NCBI RefSeq assembly: GCF_029953285.1
Contig: NZ_JASAOI010000013.1
Coordinates: forward strand, 1-42,225
Reading direction: 5' to 3'
Origin: Yinghuangia seranimata
Lineage (GTDB): Bacteria; Actinomycetota; Actinomycetes; Streptomycetales; Streptomycetaceae
Length of the DNA: 42,225 nucleotides
Positions 11,433 to 20,999 of the stretch are shown piece by piece (position 1 is the stretch's first letter; every line of letters starts with the position of its first letter). Below the pieces are notes generated by a model. The model searched no databases. It saw only the letters and a list, made by a program, of their open reading frames with translations, and had not been told where the DNA came from. A program made the translations under genes and the position numbers.

Positions 11433-13151
11433 TCAGCGTTGCCCCGGTGGTGGGCCAGGCGGGGGAGGCGGCGGGTAGCCGCCCGGCTGCCCGCCAGGCG
11501 GCTGGGCGCCGGGGCCCGAGGGTCTGCGCGGGGTGAAGCCTCCGGGGCCGCCTGCGTAGCCCCCAGGGCCGCCGGGGGCGGGACCGGGCGCGGGGCCGGG
11601 GGCGGTTCCCGGCGCGGGAGCGCGTCCCGGGCCGGGCGCGGGGGCGGCGCCGTAGCCGCCTGCGGGCTTCGGACGGGGGACCGCGCGCTGGCGCGCGGCC
11701 GGGGCCGGGTTGCGGCTCGCGCGCACCGCTCGGATCCACGCGGCCATCGCGCCGCCGAGCAGGCCCGCGCAGGCGCCCCACAGTGCGCCGAGGCCCGCCG
11801 TCATGGCGTAGTCGGGGTGCAGGTTCACCTGACCGCCGGGCTGCACGCTGTCGCCCAGCACGTCGACGTTCGCCTTCAGCTGGATCTGCGCTATGGCCGC
11901 CGCACACACCGCCGTCACCGCGAACGCCACGGCGAACCGCCACGCGTGTTGGTACAGCTTCACCTGCGCGGGGGAGCGCAGCGCCATCACGGTGCCGCCG
12001 AACAGCAGCAGGATCCCGGACACGACCGGGATCCACCACGCGCGGCTGTCCAGCTCGGCCAGCCGGTTGATCGTGATCGGCAGGCCCTTGCTGCCCGACT
12101 CGTTGAGCAGCTTGCCCAGCGGTCCGGGCAGACCGAAGCTGAACGCGCCGCCGCCGCTGGACTTCCACTCGACGCCCATGCCAAGCGTCAACAACAGCCA
12201 CATGACGTTCGGGATCGCCAGCAGCATGCCGCCGATCATCCGCTTGGGCCCCGGTGCCGCGGCGGCCACGAACGGCGCGCCGATGATCGCGAGCAGCACG
12301 GCGCCCAGGAACACCGCCATCACGCCCGCCACCGGCGGCCGCACGACGTCGCGGTAGCGCAGCCACAGCCGCGGCAGCGGGCCGCGCGCGGACACCGCCA
12401 GCGCCAGCACGAGCGTCAGCACCATCCACAGCAGCCCGAAGCCGAGCGTGGTCGGTGTGTCGGTGGTGAACTTCGCCGTCGCGCCGAGGCTGAAGATGCC
12501 CATCAGCTCGTCGGCCTTCACCTTCGGGACGACGTCCCCGATCGGCAGGTTGTGGGTGCCGAGCACCGCGCACGCGCCCAGCGCGGCCACGGTGAACACC
12601 GCGATCCGGGCCACGTGCGCGAGCAGTTCGTTCACCCCGATGACCAGCCGGTAGCGCAGCGGCCGCAGGAACAGCCAGCCCAGCACCAGCGCGCCGACCA
12701 GTCCGACGCCGAGCATGATCACGTCGACGTGGCCGCTGCCCTCCGCGACGGACAGGTCGTCGATCGGGATCAGGCCCCCGAGCGGGTTGTCGCCGGTCTG
12801 CAGGTTCTCGGCGCCCTTGAGCTCGACCTTCCCGCCGACCGCCAGCGCGATCGTCGCGGCGACCAGCGGTGGCATCGACCCGCCGCCCAGGTCGCCCGCG
12901 CCCAGCAGCCACAGGGCGAGCCACGCCGTGGCCGCCATCGCCGCGAACGACGCGAAGACCGCCACGAACGCGTGGAGCCACGCCTCCAGCCCGCCGAACA
13001 ACCGCACCGCGGGCGCGGCGGGGGGCCGGGCGTTGCGCGGCGGCCCCTGGGGCCCCTGCGGGCCCCGTGGTCCGGGCCCGCCGTGCGGGCCGCGGCCGGC
13101 GCCGGGGCCGGGCCCCGGTCCGGGGGGCTGCGGTGGGTTGTTCCAGGACAC
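11433..13151 (-). CDS. Streptophobe-family multipass membrane protein
   Basis: 572 aa. A Pro/Gly-rich cytoplasmic N-terminus (about 60 residues) is followed by roughly ten or more hydrophobic segments between residues 65 and 480 and a second Gly/Pro/Ala-rich tail of about 90 residues. The topology and repeated low-complexity tails match the streptophobe family of actinomycetes, whose biochemical role is unknown. The GTG at 13151 has AGGGAG about 6 nt upstream and gives a start VSWNNPPQPP; upstream in-frame ATGs have no ribosome-binding site. It is divergent from the FHA-ABC transporter across a 415-bp gap. Confidence 0.8.
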   Translation of the reverse strand: MSWNNPPQPPGPGPGPGAGRGPHGGPGPRGPQGPQGPPRNARPPAAPAVRLFGGLEAWLHAFVAVFASFAAMAATAWLALWLLGAGDLGGGSMPPLVAATIALAVGGKVELKGAENLQTGDNPLGGLIPIDDLSVAEGSGHVDVIMLGVGLVGALVLGWLFLRPLRYRLVIGVNELLAHVARIAVFTVAALGACAVLGTHNLPIGDVVPKVKADELMGIFSLGATAKFTTDTPTTLGFGLLWMVLTLVLALAVSARGPLPRLWLRYRDVVRPPVAGVMAVFLGAVLLAIIGAPFVAAAAPGPKRMIGGMLLAIPNVMWLLLTLGMGVEWKSSGGGAFSFGLPGPLGKLLNESGSKGLPITINRLAELDSRAWWIPVVSGILLLFGGTVMALRSPAQVKLYQHAWRFAVAFAVTAVCAAAIAQIQLKANVDVLGDSVQPGGQVNLHPDYAMTAGLGALWGACAGLLGGAMAAWIRAVRASRNPAPAARQRAVPRPKPAGGYGAAPAPGPGRAPAPGTAPGPAPGPAPGGPGGYAGGPGGFTPRRPSGPGAQPPGGQPGGYPPPPPPGPPPGQR

Positions 13152-13240
13152 GCCCGCTCCCTGCGACTGAGGTGACGAGGGCGCAGTACGGCGAGGTATC
13201 CAGCCCCCCATTCGGACATGAATGACTATCGGACCCGGCG

Positions 13241-13319
13241 TGACGCACGTCAACGGGATCGCTGAGACGGGTGAACGCCTGTTACACGGCCGTTCGGACG
13301 GGTTTCCCACACCCGTCCG
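13241..13319. promoter_or_regulatory. Inverted repeats in the divergent streptophobe/FHA-ABC gap
   Basis: The 415-bp gap 13152-13566 holds no convincing gene. Two dyads stand out: TGACG-CA-CGTCA (13241-13252) and a 9-bp perfect CGGACGGGT/ACCCGTCCG with a 7-nt loop (13295-13319). They lie between divergent genes and could be operators or a short hairpin. Small reading frames here lack ribosome-binding sites. Confidence 0.4.
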
Positions 13320-13552
13320 TGTCGCCGCCGACACACCGGGGCCGCAGCCAACGGGTTTGGCGCACGCCGAAATTCCGGTTGCCCGTAACGCCCCGCCCGC
13401 CCGGATCACGACGGTCTGCGCACACCCCGCGTGACCAGGCCGCACGCATTTGTCCTCAGCCGTCCGGCGCACGGAGCACACCGGCCCCGGGCTCGTACAC
13501 CGATCCGAGTGGAAGCCTGGGCGAACAGGTGCCACACAGGCCCGATGGTCCC

Positions 13553-13558
13553 TAAACT
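13553..13558 (+). promoter_or_regulatory. -10 element of the FHA-ABC gene (leaderless)
   Basis: TAAACT ends 8 nt before the ATG at 13567, and there is no Shine-Dalgarno sequence. A TGCCAC hexamer at 13530-13535 has the correct 17-nt spacing but is a poor -35. Confidence 0.55.
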
Positions 13559-13566
13559 CGCTGGAC

Positions 13567-16155
13567 ATGGGGGGCAGGTATGCATCCGAAGACCCGGCCG
13601 TGCCGAGACTGACGGCGGGCACCGACGCCGGGCAATCCGTCGTGCTCGATCCCGGGCACGACTACATCGTGGGCCGTGACCCGCAGTCGTGCGACGTCGT
13701 CGTCGACGACCGCCGGGTGTCGCGCCGCCATGCCGTCCTGCGCGTGGCCGCCGACGGCTGGGAGCTCGTCGACACCGGAAGTGTGAACGGCACGTACGTG
13801 CGCGGCCAGCGCGTGACCCGGATCGTCGTGGGAGGCGGATGCGAAGTCCGCCTGGGGGACCCCGACGACGGCGGACGCCTCACGCTGAGCCCGGTCGCCG
13901 AGGCCACCGAGCTGGTGCCGGCCCGCGACCGCCAGGCGTACCCGCCGCAGCCGTACGAGGACCGGCCGGACAACAGGCCGCAGGGCCCGTCGGGCGTGCC
14001 GCAGCCGCCGTCCGGCGGTCAGGGCGTCGGCTCGGGCGCGCCCGGACCCGGACCCGGCAGCGGCGGCCCGGGAACGCCTGCGGGCGGCCGCGCAGGCGGC
14101 GCGCTGTGGGAGAACATGGCGCCCGGCCCGTTCGCCGACCGCCGGCCGAGCGTCGACCGGCGGCCCAGCCAGGTCATCCGCATCCCGGTCCGGACGCTGC
14201 GCATCGGCCGCGCGCTCGACAACGACCTGGTCCTCACCGACCTGATGGTGTCGCGGCACCACGCCGAGCTGCGCACCACGCCCGGCGGCCAGCACGAGAT
14301 CGCCGACCTCGGCAGCCACAACGGCACGTACGTCAACGGTGTGCCCGTCGAGCGGCAGGTCCTCGGCGCGAACGACATCGTCGGCATCGGGCACGCGACG
14401 TTCCGCCTCGACGGCAACGAACTGCGCGAGTTCATCGACACCGGCGAGGTCTCGCTCCACATCCAGAACCTGGAAGTGAAGGCCGGCGACAAGACGCTGC
14501 TGCACGAGGTGTCGTTCCCGGTCGGCGAGCGCACGCTGCTCGCCGTCGTCGGTACCTCGGGCGCCGGCAAGTCCACGCTGCTCAAGGCGCTCACCGGGTC
14601 GCTCCCGGTCAGCAGCGGCAACGTGCTGTACGACGGCCGCGACATGTTCGCCCAGTTCGCCGAACTGCGGCAGCGCATCGGCCTCGTCCCGCAGGACGAC
14701 ATCCTGCACAAGCAGCTCACCGTGCGGCAGGCACTGCGCTACGCGGCCCGGCTCCGGTTCCCCGAGGACACCGAGAAGGCCGAGCGCGCCCGCCGCGTCG
14801 AGGAGGTCATCGCCGACCTCGGCCTGACCGAGCGCGCCGAACTGCCCATCCACAAGCTGTCCGGCGGCCAGCGCAAGCGCGTCAGCGTCGCGGTCGAGCT
14901 GCTCACCAAGCCGTCCCTCCTGTATCTGGACGAGCCCACCTCAGGCCTGGACGTCGGCTCCGCCGGCGACCTGATGGACAACCTGCGCAACCTCGCCGAC
15001 GACGGCCGCACCGTCATCACCGTGCTGCACGACCTCGACAGCGCCGAGGTGTGCGACCGCCTGCTGGTGCTGGTCACCGGCGGCTACGTCGCCTACTACG
15101 GGCCGCCCGGCGAGGCGCTGGCGTACTTCGGCAAGGAGAACTGGCGCGCCGCGTTCCAGATGCTCAACAACGAGCGCGGCAAGGTGCTCGCCGAGCGGTT
15201 CCGTGCGTCCGAGCCGCACGCCCGCTACGTCGACACCGGCACGACCCCGGCCGCGACCGCGCAGCCGCAGGCCGACCGCCCGCAGGTCAAGCCGCCGAAG
15301 CCGCAGAGCTGGGGCTCGCAGCTGGCCACGCTGTCGCGCCGCTACCTCTCGGTCATCGCGTCCGACCGCAAGTACCTCATGCTGCTGCTGGCCGCCCCGG
15401 TCTTCCTGGGCGCGCTGTGCCGGGCCATCCCCGGCAAGCTGGTCACCGACCAGGCGGGCAGCAACCCGGACGTGATGACGAAGCTGCTCGTGCTGTTCGT
15501 CATCAGCGGCCTGATGGGCTCGGCGACCGCGGTCAACGAACTCATCAAGGAACGCGCGATCTACCTGCGCGAACGCAGCGCGGGCCTGTCCGTGTCCGCG
15601 TACCTGTGCTCGAAACTGCTGGTCCTCGGCGCCATCGCGGCACTGCAGGGCGCGGCGCTGACGGCGGTCGCGCTGATCGGGGTGAAACTGCCCGACAAGG
15701 GCGTCGTCACCGGCACACCGATCGTCGAGATCGGCATCGCGGTCATCCTGTCCGCGGTCGCCGCCATGGCCCTCGGCCTGGTCATCTCCGCGCTCGTCGG
15801 CACCCCGGAACTGACCATGCCGCTGCTCGTCGTGATCGCGATCATCCAGGTCGTGCTGTGCGGCGCGCTGTTCCCGCTGCACGGGTCGCCGGGCATCGAG
15901 CAACTCGCCTGGATCGCCCCCGCCCGCTGGGCGTTCTCCGCCGCGGCGGGGACCGTCGACGTCATCTTCCAGGCGCCCATGAAGGACTCGGGCAAGGGCC
16001 CCGATCCGCTCTGGAAGCCCGAGGCGTCGGTCTGGTACACGAACGTCGCGATACTCGGCGCCCAGATCATGGTGTACGCGGGCATCGCGATGTTGATGCT
16101 GCGCCGGCTCGACCCGAAGGCGGGCGGCCGCAAGGCCAGGACGAAGAAGAACTGA
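13567..16155 (+). CDS. FHA-FHA-ABC transporter (Rv1747-like)
   Basis: 862 aa. The order is FHA1 (about 33-85: GRDPQSCDVVVDDRRVSRRH, SVNGTYVRG), a Pro/Gly-rich linker, FHA2 (about 211-262: GRALDNDLVLTDLMVSRHH, SHNGTYVNG), an ATPase domain with Walker A GTSGAGKST (329-337), signature LSGGQRKR (from 431) and Walker B LLYLDEPTSGLD, then an ABC2-type membrane domain with about six helices (about 590-850). It is a half-transporter that should dimerise and export, with both FHA domains keeping the residues that bind phosphothreonine. In mycobacteria the homologue Rv1747 is controlled by the Ser/Thr kinase PknF; no kinase gene is in this window. The chosen ATG removes an unsupported 39-residue extension. 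Confidence 0.92.
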   Translation: MGGRYASEDPAVPRLTAGTDAGQSVVLDPGHDYIVGRDPQSCDVVVDDRRVSRRHAVLRVAADGWELVDTGSVNGTYVRGQRVTRIVVGGGCEVRLGDPDDGGRLTLSPVAEATELVPARDRQAYPPQPYEDRPDNRPQGPSGVPQPPSGGQGVGSGAPGPGPGSGGPGTPAGGRAGGALWENMAPGPFADRRPSVDRRPSQVIRIPVRTLRIGRALDNDLVLTDLMVSRHHAELRTTPGGQHEIADLGSHNGTYVNGVPVERQVLGANDIVGIGHATFRLDGNELREFIDTGEVSLHIQNLEVKAGDKTLLHEVSFPVGERTLLAVVGTSGAGKSTLLKALTGSLPVSSGNVLYDGRDMFAQFAELRQRIGLVPQDDILHKQLTVRQALRYAARLRFPEDTEKAERARRVEEVIADLGLTERAELPIHKLSGGQRKRVSVAVELLTKPSLLYLDEPTSGLDVGSAGDLMDNLRNLADDGRTVITVLHDLDSAEVCDRLLVLVTGGYVAYYGPPGEALAYFGKENWRAAFQMLNNERGKVLAERFRASEPHARYVDTGTTPAATAQPQADRPQVKPPKPQSWGSQLATLSRRYLSVIASDRKYLMLLLAAPVFLGALCRAIPGKLVTDQAGSNPDVMTKLLVLFVISGLMGSATAVNELIKERAIYLRERSAGLSVSAYLCSKLLVLGAIAALQGAALTAVALIGVKLPDKGVVTGTPIVEIGIAVILSAVAAMALGLVISALVGTPELTMPLLVVIAIIQVVLCGALFPLHGSPGIEQLAWIAPARWAFSAAAGTVDVIFQAPMKDSGKGPDPLWKPEASVWYTNVAILGAQIMVYAGIAMLMLRRLDPKAGGRKARTKKN

Positions 16156-16160
16156 CGCGC

Positions 16161-16206
16161 CGAACGGGCGCGGACGCCGGGAAGCCCCGGTGTCCGCGCC
16201 CGTTCG
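16161..16206. terminator. Bidirectional terminator
   Basis: A perfect 15-bp stem CGAACGGGCGCGGAC/GTCCGCGCCCGTTCG (16161-16175 with 16192-16206) continues, after one mismatch, with an inner CCGG/CCGG helix. It starts 5 nt after the FHA-ABC stop and separates it from the convergent gene ending at 16254. Between the hairpin and that stop, a short GGCCGGGT-like direct repeat fills 16211-16262. Confidence 0.88.
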
Positions 16207-16253
16207 CGTTTGCCGGTTCGGCCGGGTCGGCCGGTTCCGTCGAGTCGGCCGGG

Positions 16254-17069
16254 TCAGTCGGCGGCCGACGGTTCCAACGCCGCGCCGAAGGCCGCGACCA
16301 GCGCCCGCCGGCAGGCCCGCTCCAACGGCACCAGCGAGTCCGTCCGCGCGCTCATCTCGTACGCGTTCACCGCGGCGCCGTGGTCCTGCCCGGCCAGCTC
16401 CAGGATCGTCGCGACCCGGTAGGCCTGCTCGACCACCCGCACCGCGCGTTGCGGATAGCCGGGCGCCAGCGGCGACTCGTGGCCCCCCGGGCGGGCCCGC
16501 AGCGCCGCGGCGACCGCGCCCGTGCGCGCACCGGTGCCGCCGACGTCCAGACGCATCAGCACGTCGGTGGCCTCCTTGAGCGCGGCCGCCAGCTCCCGGT
16601 CGGCCTCGGCCAGGAACGGCCCCGGGAACGGCCGGTCGGCGGCCTCGTACACCCGCCACAGCACGCGTACCGCCTGGTCGCCGGGCGGGCCGTACACCTC
16701 GCCCTCCGGTACCAGCCCGAGCTGGCCGCCCGGCAGGCCCACCGTGACCGCGGCCTCTCCGGCCTGCAGCGCGGCGTCGTTGAACTCCGGCGGCCCCGGC
16801 AGCCCCAGAGGATCGCCCGGCGCGGGCAGCGCGAGCCGCAGCCCCGTCGCCCCGAGCGCGCGCAGCCGGCCCAGCGCGAGCGACAGCCCCACCGGCCCGG
16901 ACTCGCCCGGGAGGCCCACGACGCGGTGCGGCTCGTCCCCGTGGGTGATCCGGGTGACGGCGTCGTCGGGGCCGACCCGACCGGAGAGCAGGGCGTTGCC
17001 CCAGGCGACCAAGGCACCGGAGCGCGGGACATCAAGCATGCGGTTGAGACTAAGGGGTCGCGGTGTCAT
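16254..17069 (-). CDS. Conserved hypothetical protein, function unknown
   Basis: 271 aa, soluble, no signal peptide or membrane segment. The N-terminal half is rich in Gly, Leu and Pro with a repeated LGLPG-like pattern; the C-terminal half is mostly helical and Ala/Arg-rich. I do not recognise a domain. The ATG at 17069 has GGAG 6 nt upstream and was preferred over an upstream in-frame start at 17105. It is divergent from the ATPase gene at 17174 with 104 bp between them. Third-position G/C bias in this frame supports translation. Confidence 0.72.
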   Translation of the reverse strand: MTPRPLSLNRMLDVPRSGALVAWGNALLSGRVGPDDAVTRITHGDEPHRVVGLPGESGPVGLSLALGRLRALGATGLRLALPAPGDPLGLPGPPEFNDAALQAGEAAVTVGLPGGQLGLVPEGEVYGPPGDQAVRVLWRVYEAADRPFPGPFLAEADRELAAALKEATDVLMRLDVGGTGARTGAVAAALRARPGGHESPLAPGYPQRAVRVVEQAYRVATILELAGQDHGAAVNAYEMSARTDSLVPLERACRRALVAAFGAALEPSAAD

Positions 17070-17173
17070 AGGTTTCTCCACGAGTGGGTGAGTCGACAGC
17101 GGCACCGCACGGACTGCACGCGATGGGGAGCTGGTACGCGAATGGGCGAGCGAATCAACAGCGAGGCGCAGGC

Positions 17174-17968
<795 letters not shown>

Positions 17969-17982
17969 GGCGATGAACCCCC

Positions 17983-18025
17983 GCCGGAGGCGGGGTCGGT
18001 CGACACGACCGGCCCCGCCTCCGGC
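17983..18025 (+). terminator. Strong hairpin terminator
   Basis: A 20-bp stem (17983-18002 with 18006-18025) contains one T-G wobble and the tight loop ACA; outer arms are GCCGGAGGCGGGG/CCCCGCCTCCGGC. It is followed by GTTTCC. It begins 14 nt after the ATPase stop. Confidence 0.9.
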
Positions 18026-18113
18026 GTTTCCGGCGCCCAACCGACCGTGACCGTCGACGACTTCGGCCGATCTTCGTCCCCCCGTACCCCTACGTCACGC
18101 GAATCCGCCGCCC

Positions 18114-18119
18114 TACCAT
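18114..18119 (+). promoter_or_regulatory. -10 element of nfeD (leaderless)
   Basis: TACCAT ends 6 nt before the GTG start at 18126, with no Shine-Dalgarno sequence between. Initiation about 7 nt downstream puts the 5' end at the start codon. Confidence 0.55.
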
Positions 18120-18125
18120 GGCTTT

Positions 18126-18548
18126 GTGAACTCATGGATGTGGTGGCTGGTCGCGTTGGGCGGGCTCGGCATCGTCGGAGTCCTCACGTCCGTCGTCGAG
18201 TTCGGCATGTTCGCGGTGGGCGCGCTCGCCGCCGCGATCGCGGCCGGACTCGGGGCCGGACTGATCGTGCAGTGCATCGTGTTCTCCGCGGTGTCCGTAT
18301 CCCTCCTCGTGTTCGTCCGGCCCATCGCCATACGCCAGTTGCAGGGCGGGCCGCGCACGCGCACCGGCGTCGAGGCGCTGACCGGCAAGACCGCGCTGGT
18401 CCTGGAGCGCGTGGACGAGAACGGCGGGCGCATCAAACTCGCGGGCGAGGTGTGGTCGGCGCGTGCGATGGACGCGACACAGGTGTTCGAGCCCGGCGAG
18501 AAGGTCGACGTCGCGGAGATCGACGGCGCGACCGCCGTCGTCATCTGA
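18126..18548 (+). CDS. NfeD-like membrane protein
   Basis: 140 aa, the short NfeD form: two or three N-terminal transmembrane helices (about residues 4-62) and a C-terminal OB-fold (about 75-140: TGVEALTGKTALVLERVDENGGRIKLAGEVWSARA). NfeD proteins pair with SPFH/stomatin proteins in membrane microdomains; the SPFH gene starts 147 nt downstream. The protease domain of long NfeD forms is absent. The start is GTG, apparently leaderless. Confidence 0.88.
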   Translation: MNSWMWWLVALGGLGIVGVLTSVVEFGMFAVGALAAAIAAGLGAGLIVQCIVFSAVSVSLLVFVRPIAIRQLQGGPRTRTGVEALTGKTALVLERVDENGGRIKLAGEVWSARAMDATQVFEPGEKVDVAEIDGATAVVI

Positions 18549-18650
18549 CCCGACGCGCCCGGGCGTTCGGACGGGGGTCGGCGAACCCTCGTACGGGGTA
18601 AGCGGGTAGGGACCGGTCGTGTTGCGGTCCCAGGCGGCGCCGGCAACCCG

Positions 18651-18656
18651 TAAGGT
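18651..18656 (+). promoter_or_regulatory. Possible -10 of the SPFH gene
   Basis: TAAGGT lies 40 nt before the SPFH start in the 147-nt gap after nfeD. It suggests separate transcription in addition to any read-through from nfeD. The -35 is not clear. Confidence 0.35.
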
Positions 18657-18695
18657 CGACACAGCAACTTCCGAAACGGAATTGGGGGAGGGGTC

Positions 18696-19949
18696 GTGAC
18701 CGTCGTCATCGTCGTGATCGTTCTCGTCCTGCTGGTGATCGTCGCCCTGGTGCGCACGGTCAAAGTCATCCCGCAGGCGAGCGCGGCCATCGTCGAGCGG
18801 TTCGGCCGGTACACGAGGACCCTGCACGCGGGGCTGAACATCCTTGTGCCGTTCATCGACCGCGTACGGCAGATGATCGACCTGCGCGAGCAGGTCGTGC
18901 CGTTCCCGCCGCAACCGGTCATCACCGAGGACAACCTGGTCGTCCAGATCGACACGGTGATCTACTTCCAGGTGACCGACCCGCGCGCGGCGACGTACGA
19001 GATCGCCAACTACATCCAGGCGATCGAGCAGCTGACCATCACCACGCTGCGCAACATCATCGGCGGCATGGACCTGGAGCAGACGCTGACCTCGCGCGAG
19101 GAGGTCAACGCGGGCCTGCGCGGCGTGCTGGACGAGGCGACCGGCCGCTGGGGGATCCGCGTCAACCGCGTGGAGCTGAAGGCGATCGAACCGCCGCCCT
19201 CCATCCAGGAGTCGATGGAGAAGCAGATGCGCGCCGAGCGGGACCGCCGCGCGGCGATCCTGACGGCCGAGGGCACGCAGCGTTCGCAGGTCCTGATCGC
19301 CGAGGGCGAGAAGGAGGCCGCGGTGCTGCGCGCCGAGGGCGACCGCACGGCCGCCGCGCTGCGCGCCGAAGGTGAGGCCAAGGCGATCGAGACGGTGTTC
19401 CGCGCCATCCACGACGGAGACGCGGACCAGAAGCTCATCGCCTACCAGTACCTGCAGATGCTGCCGAAGCTCGCCGAGGGCGACGCGAACAAGCTGTGGA
19501 TCGTGCCGAGCGAGATCGGGCGCGCGCTGGAGGGCATCGGCGGCGTGTTCGGGAACCTGGCCGGCGCCCCGCAGGTCGGCGGGGCCGCGGCGCCGCTGCC
19601 GCCCCCGGTCGCGCCGCCGGCCGCCGACCAGGAGCCGGCCGCGTTCGGCGCCGCGAAGCCGCGGCCGCCCGCCGAGGTGCCGTCCGACATCGACGAGCCG
19701 GGCGCGCCCGCTCAGGCGCCGGCCGAGACGCCCGCGCCGACCATCCCGATGCAGGCGCCGCCGAGCGGCACGCTGCCGGCGCGTCCGGAGGACCCGGACG
19801 CGGACCCGGGCCCGGCCGGGCTGCCGGGGCCCGACGTGGGCCGGCGCGCACCGGGCCGGGGCACGCGGCAGCAGGTGGACCCGCCGCGCATCGAGCGCCC
19901 GACCGCGCCGGGCCGGCGCCAGCCGCGGGACAACGGCCCGCTGGGCTGA
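18696..19949 (+). CDS. SPFH/Band 7 (stomatin-like) protein
   Basis: 417 aa. An N-terminal membrane helix (residues 2-22) is followed by the SPFH domain (about 25-200; ERFGRYTRTLHAGLNILVPFIDRV) and a helical coiled coil with repeated AEGE/AEGD units (about 185-245). These proteins oligomerise and organise membrane microdomains, usually with an NfeD partner, which is the gene upstream. Residues from about 290 to the end are a Pro/Ala-rich disordered tail, longer than in typical stomatins. The GTG at 18696 has GAGGGG just upstream. A 14-bp hairpin follows. Confidence 0.92.
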   Translation: MTVVIVVIVLVLLVIVALVRTVKVIPQASAAIVERFGRYTRTLHAGLNILVPFIDRVRQMIDLREQVVPFPPQPVITEDNLVVQIDTVIYFQVTDPRAATYEIANYIQAIEQLTITTLRNIIGGMDLEQTLTSREEVNAGLRGVLDEATGRWGIRVNRVELKAIEPPPSIQESMEKQMRAERDRRAAILTAEGTQRSQVLIAEGEKEAAVLRAEGDRTAAALRAEGEAKAIETVFRAIHDGDADQKLIAYQYLQMLPKLAEGDANKLWIVPSEIGRALEGIGGVFGNLAGAPQVGGAAAPLPPPVAPPAADQEPAAFGAAKPRPPAEVPSDIDEPGAPAQAPAETPAPTIPMQAPPSGTLPARPEDPDADPGPAGLPGPDVGRRAPGRGTRQQVDPPRIERPTAPGRRQPRDNGPLG

Positions 19950-19969
19950 GTACGGCCTCAGGCCTCCAC

Positions 19970-20002
19970 GGGGCCCGCATCCCGATCCGGGGTGCGGGCC
20001 CC
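19970..20002 (+). terminator. Hairpin terminator after the SPFH gene
   Basis: A 14-bp stem GGGGCCCGCATCCC/GGGGTGCGGGCCCC (19970-19983 with 19989-20002) has one T-G pair and loop GATCC. It starts 20 nt after the SPFH stop. A short tandem repeat of GCCTGTCGTC follows (about 20015-20037). Confidence 0.85.
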
Positions 20003-20174
20003 GCGCTTGTGCGGCGCCTGTCGTCGCCTGTCGTCGCCGTACAGGCCTTCCTGCGTCGCTGTTGTGTCCACATTCCGGAAGGTCCATCTCGTCTCGCGGA
20101 CAGCGGTTAGGGTGCCCCACGAGGAACGTTGGTGCGGGACCCTGGTCGACGGGACGTCAAAGGAACCACCGGAC

Positions 20175-20942
20175 ATGACATGGCTTGAACAGCTGGCGGT
20201 CTTCGGCGCCGGCATCGCCGCGGGCGGCATCAACACGATCGTGGGCTCCGGGACGCTCATCACGTTCCCGGTGCTGCTCGCGATCGGCTACCCGCCGGTG
20301 ACGGCCAACGTGTCCAACACGATCGGCCTCGTGCCTGGATCGCTCAGCGGGGCGATCGGATACCGGCGCGAACTCGCCGGACAGCGAAGCCGGTTGATCA
20401 GACTCGGAATCGCCTCCGTGCTCGGCGGCATCACCGGCGCGGTGCTTCTGCTGACGCTGCCCGCCGGCGCGTTCAAGGCGATCGTGCCGGCGCTCATCAT
20501 CGTGGCGCTGGTCCTGGTCGTCGTGCAGCCCGCACTGTCCCGGCGGCTCCAGGCGCGCCGAGCCGGCAACGGCGGCGGCGTCCCCGCGCACGGAGGGCCG
20601 GTGCTGTTCGGCGCGGTGTACGCGACCGGCATCTACGGCGGCTACTTCGGCGCCGCGCAGGGCGTCATCCTGCTCGCCCTCCTCGGCGTCTTCGTCGCCG
20701 AGGACATCCAGCGGCTCAACGGGGTCAAGAACGTCCTCGCGATGCTCGTGAACGGCGTCGCCGCGATCCTCTTCATGATCGTCGCGGACGTCTCCTGGGC
20801 CGTCGTCGCGCTGATCGCGGTCGGCTCGATCATCGGCGGACAGCTCGGCGCCAAGATCGGCCGCAGCCTGTCGCCGACCGTCCTGCGCGCCGTCATCGTC
20901 GTGGTCGGCACCATCGCCGTGGTGCGCCTCCTCGCCGCCTGA
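20175..20942 (+). CDS. TauE/SafE (TSUP) family permease
   Basis: 255 aa with about eight hydrophobic helices in two halves, each opening with a Gly-rich motif (GGINTIVGSGTLITFP near residue 15, and GIYGGYFGAAQGVILL in the second half), the duplicated signature of the family. Members move sulfur-containing organic anions, sulfite or related solutes; the substrate here is unknown and no sulfonate gene adjoins it. The ATG at 20175 has AGGA about 10 nt upstream. Confidence 0.9.
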   Translation: MTWLEQLAVFGAGIAAGGINTIVGSGTLITFPVLLAIGYPPVTANVSNTIGLVPGSLSGAIGYRRELAGQRSRLIRLGIASVLGGITGAVLLLTLPAGAFKAIVPALIIVALVLVVVQPALSRRLQARRAGNGGGVPAHGGPVLFGAVYATGIYGGYFGAAQGVILLALLGVFVAEDIQRLNGVKNVLAMLVNGVAAILFMIVADVSWAVVALIAVGSIIGGQLGAKIGRSLSPTVLRAVIVVVGTIAVVRLLAA

Positions 20943-20999
20943 CCCTCCGACGGGTCGACCGGGGCGACGGAGTCCGGGGTGTTGCCTCAGGGGGGCGGC

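Noticed and set aside
13222-13434. A 70-codon frame in the streptophobe/FHA-ABC gap
   Set aside because: No ribosome-binding site and no recognisable domain; overlaps the dyads of a regulatory region.
13450-13566. Upstream extension of the FHA-ABC protein
   Set aside because: The extra 39 residues have no family match, and a -10 element lies inside them just before the ATG at 13567.
16207-16262. Short GGCCGGGT repeats, considered as a CRISPR-like or tandem array
   Set aside because: Units are short, irregular and without spacers; better seen as low-complexity sequence after a terminator.
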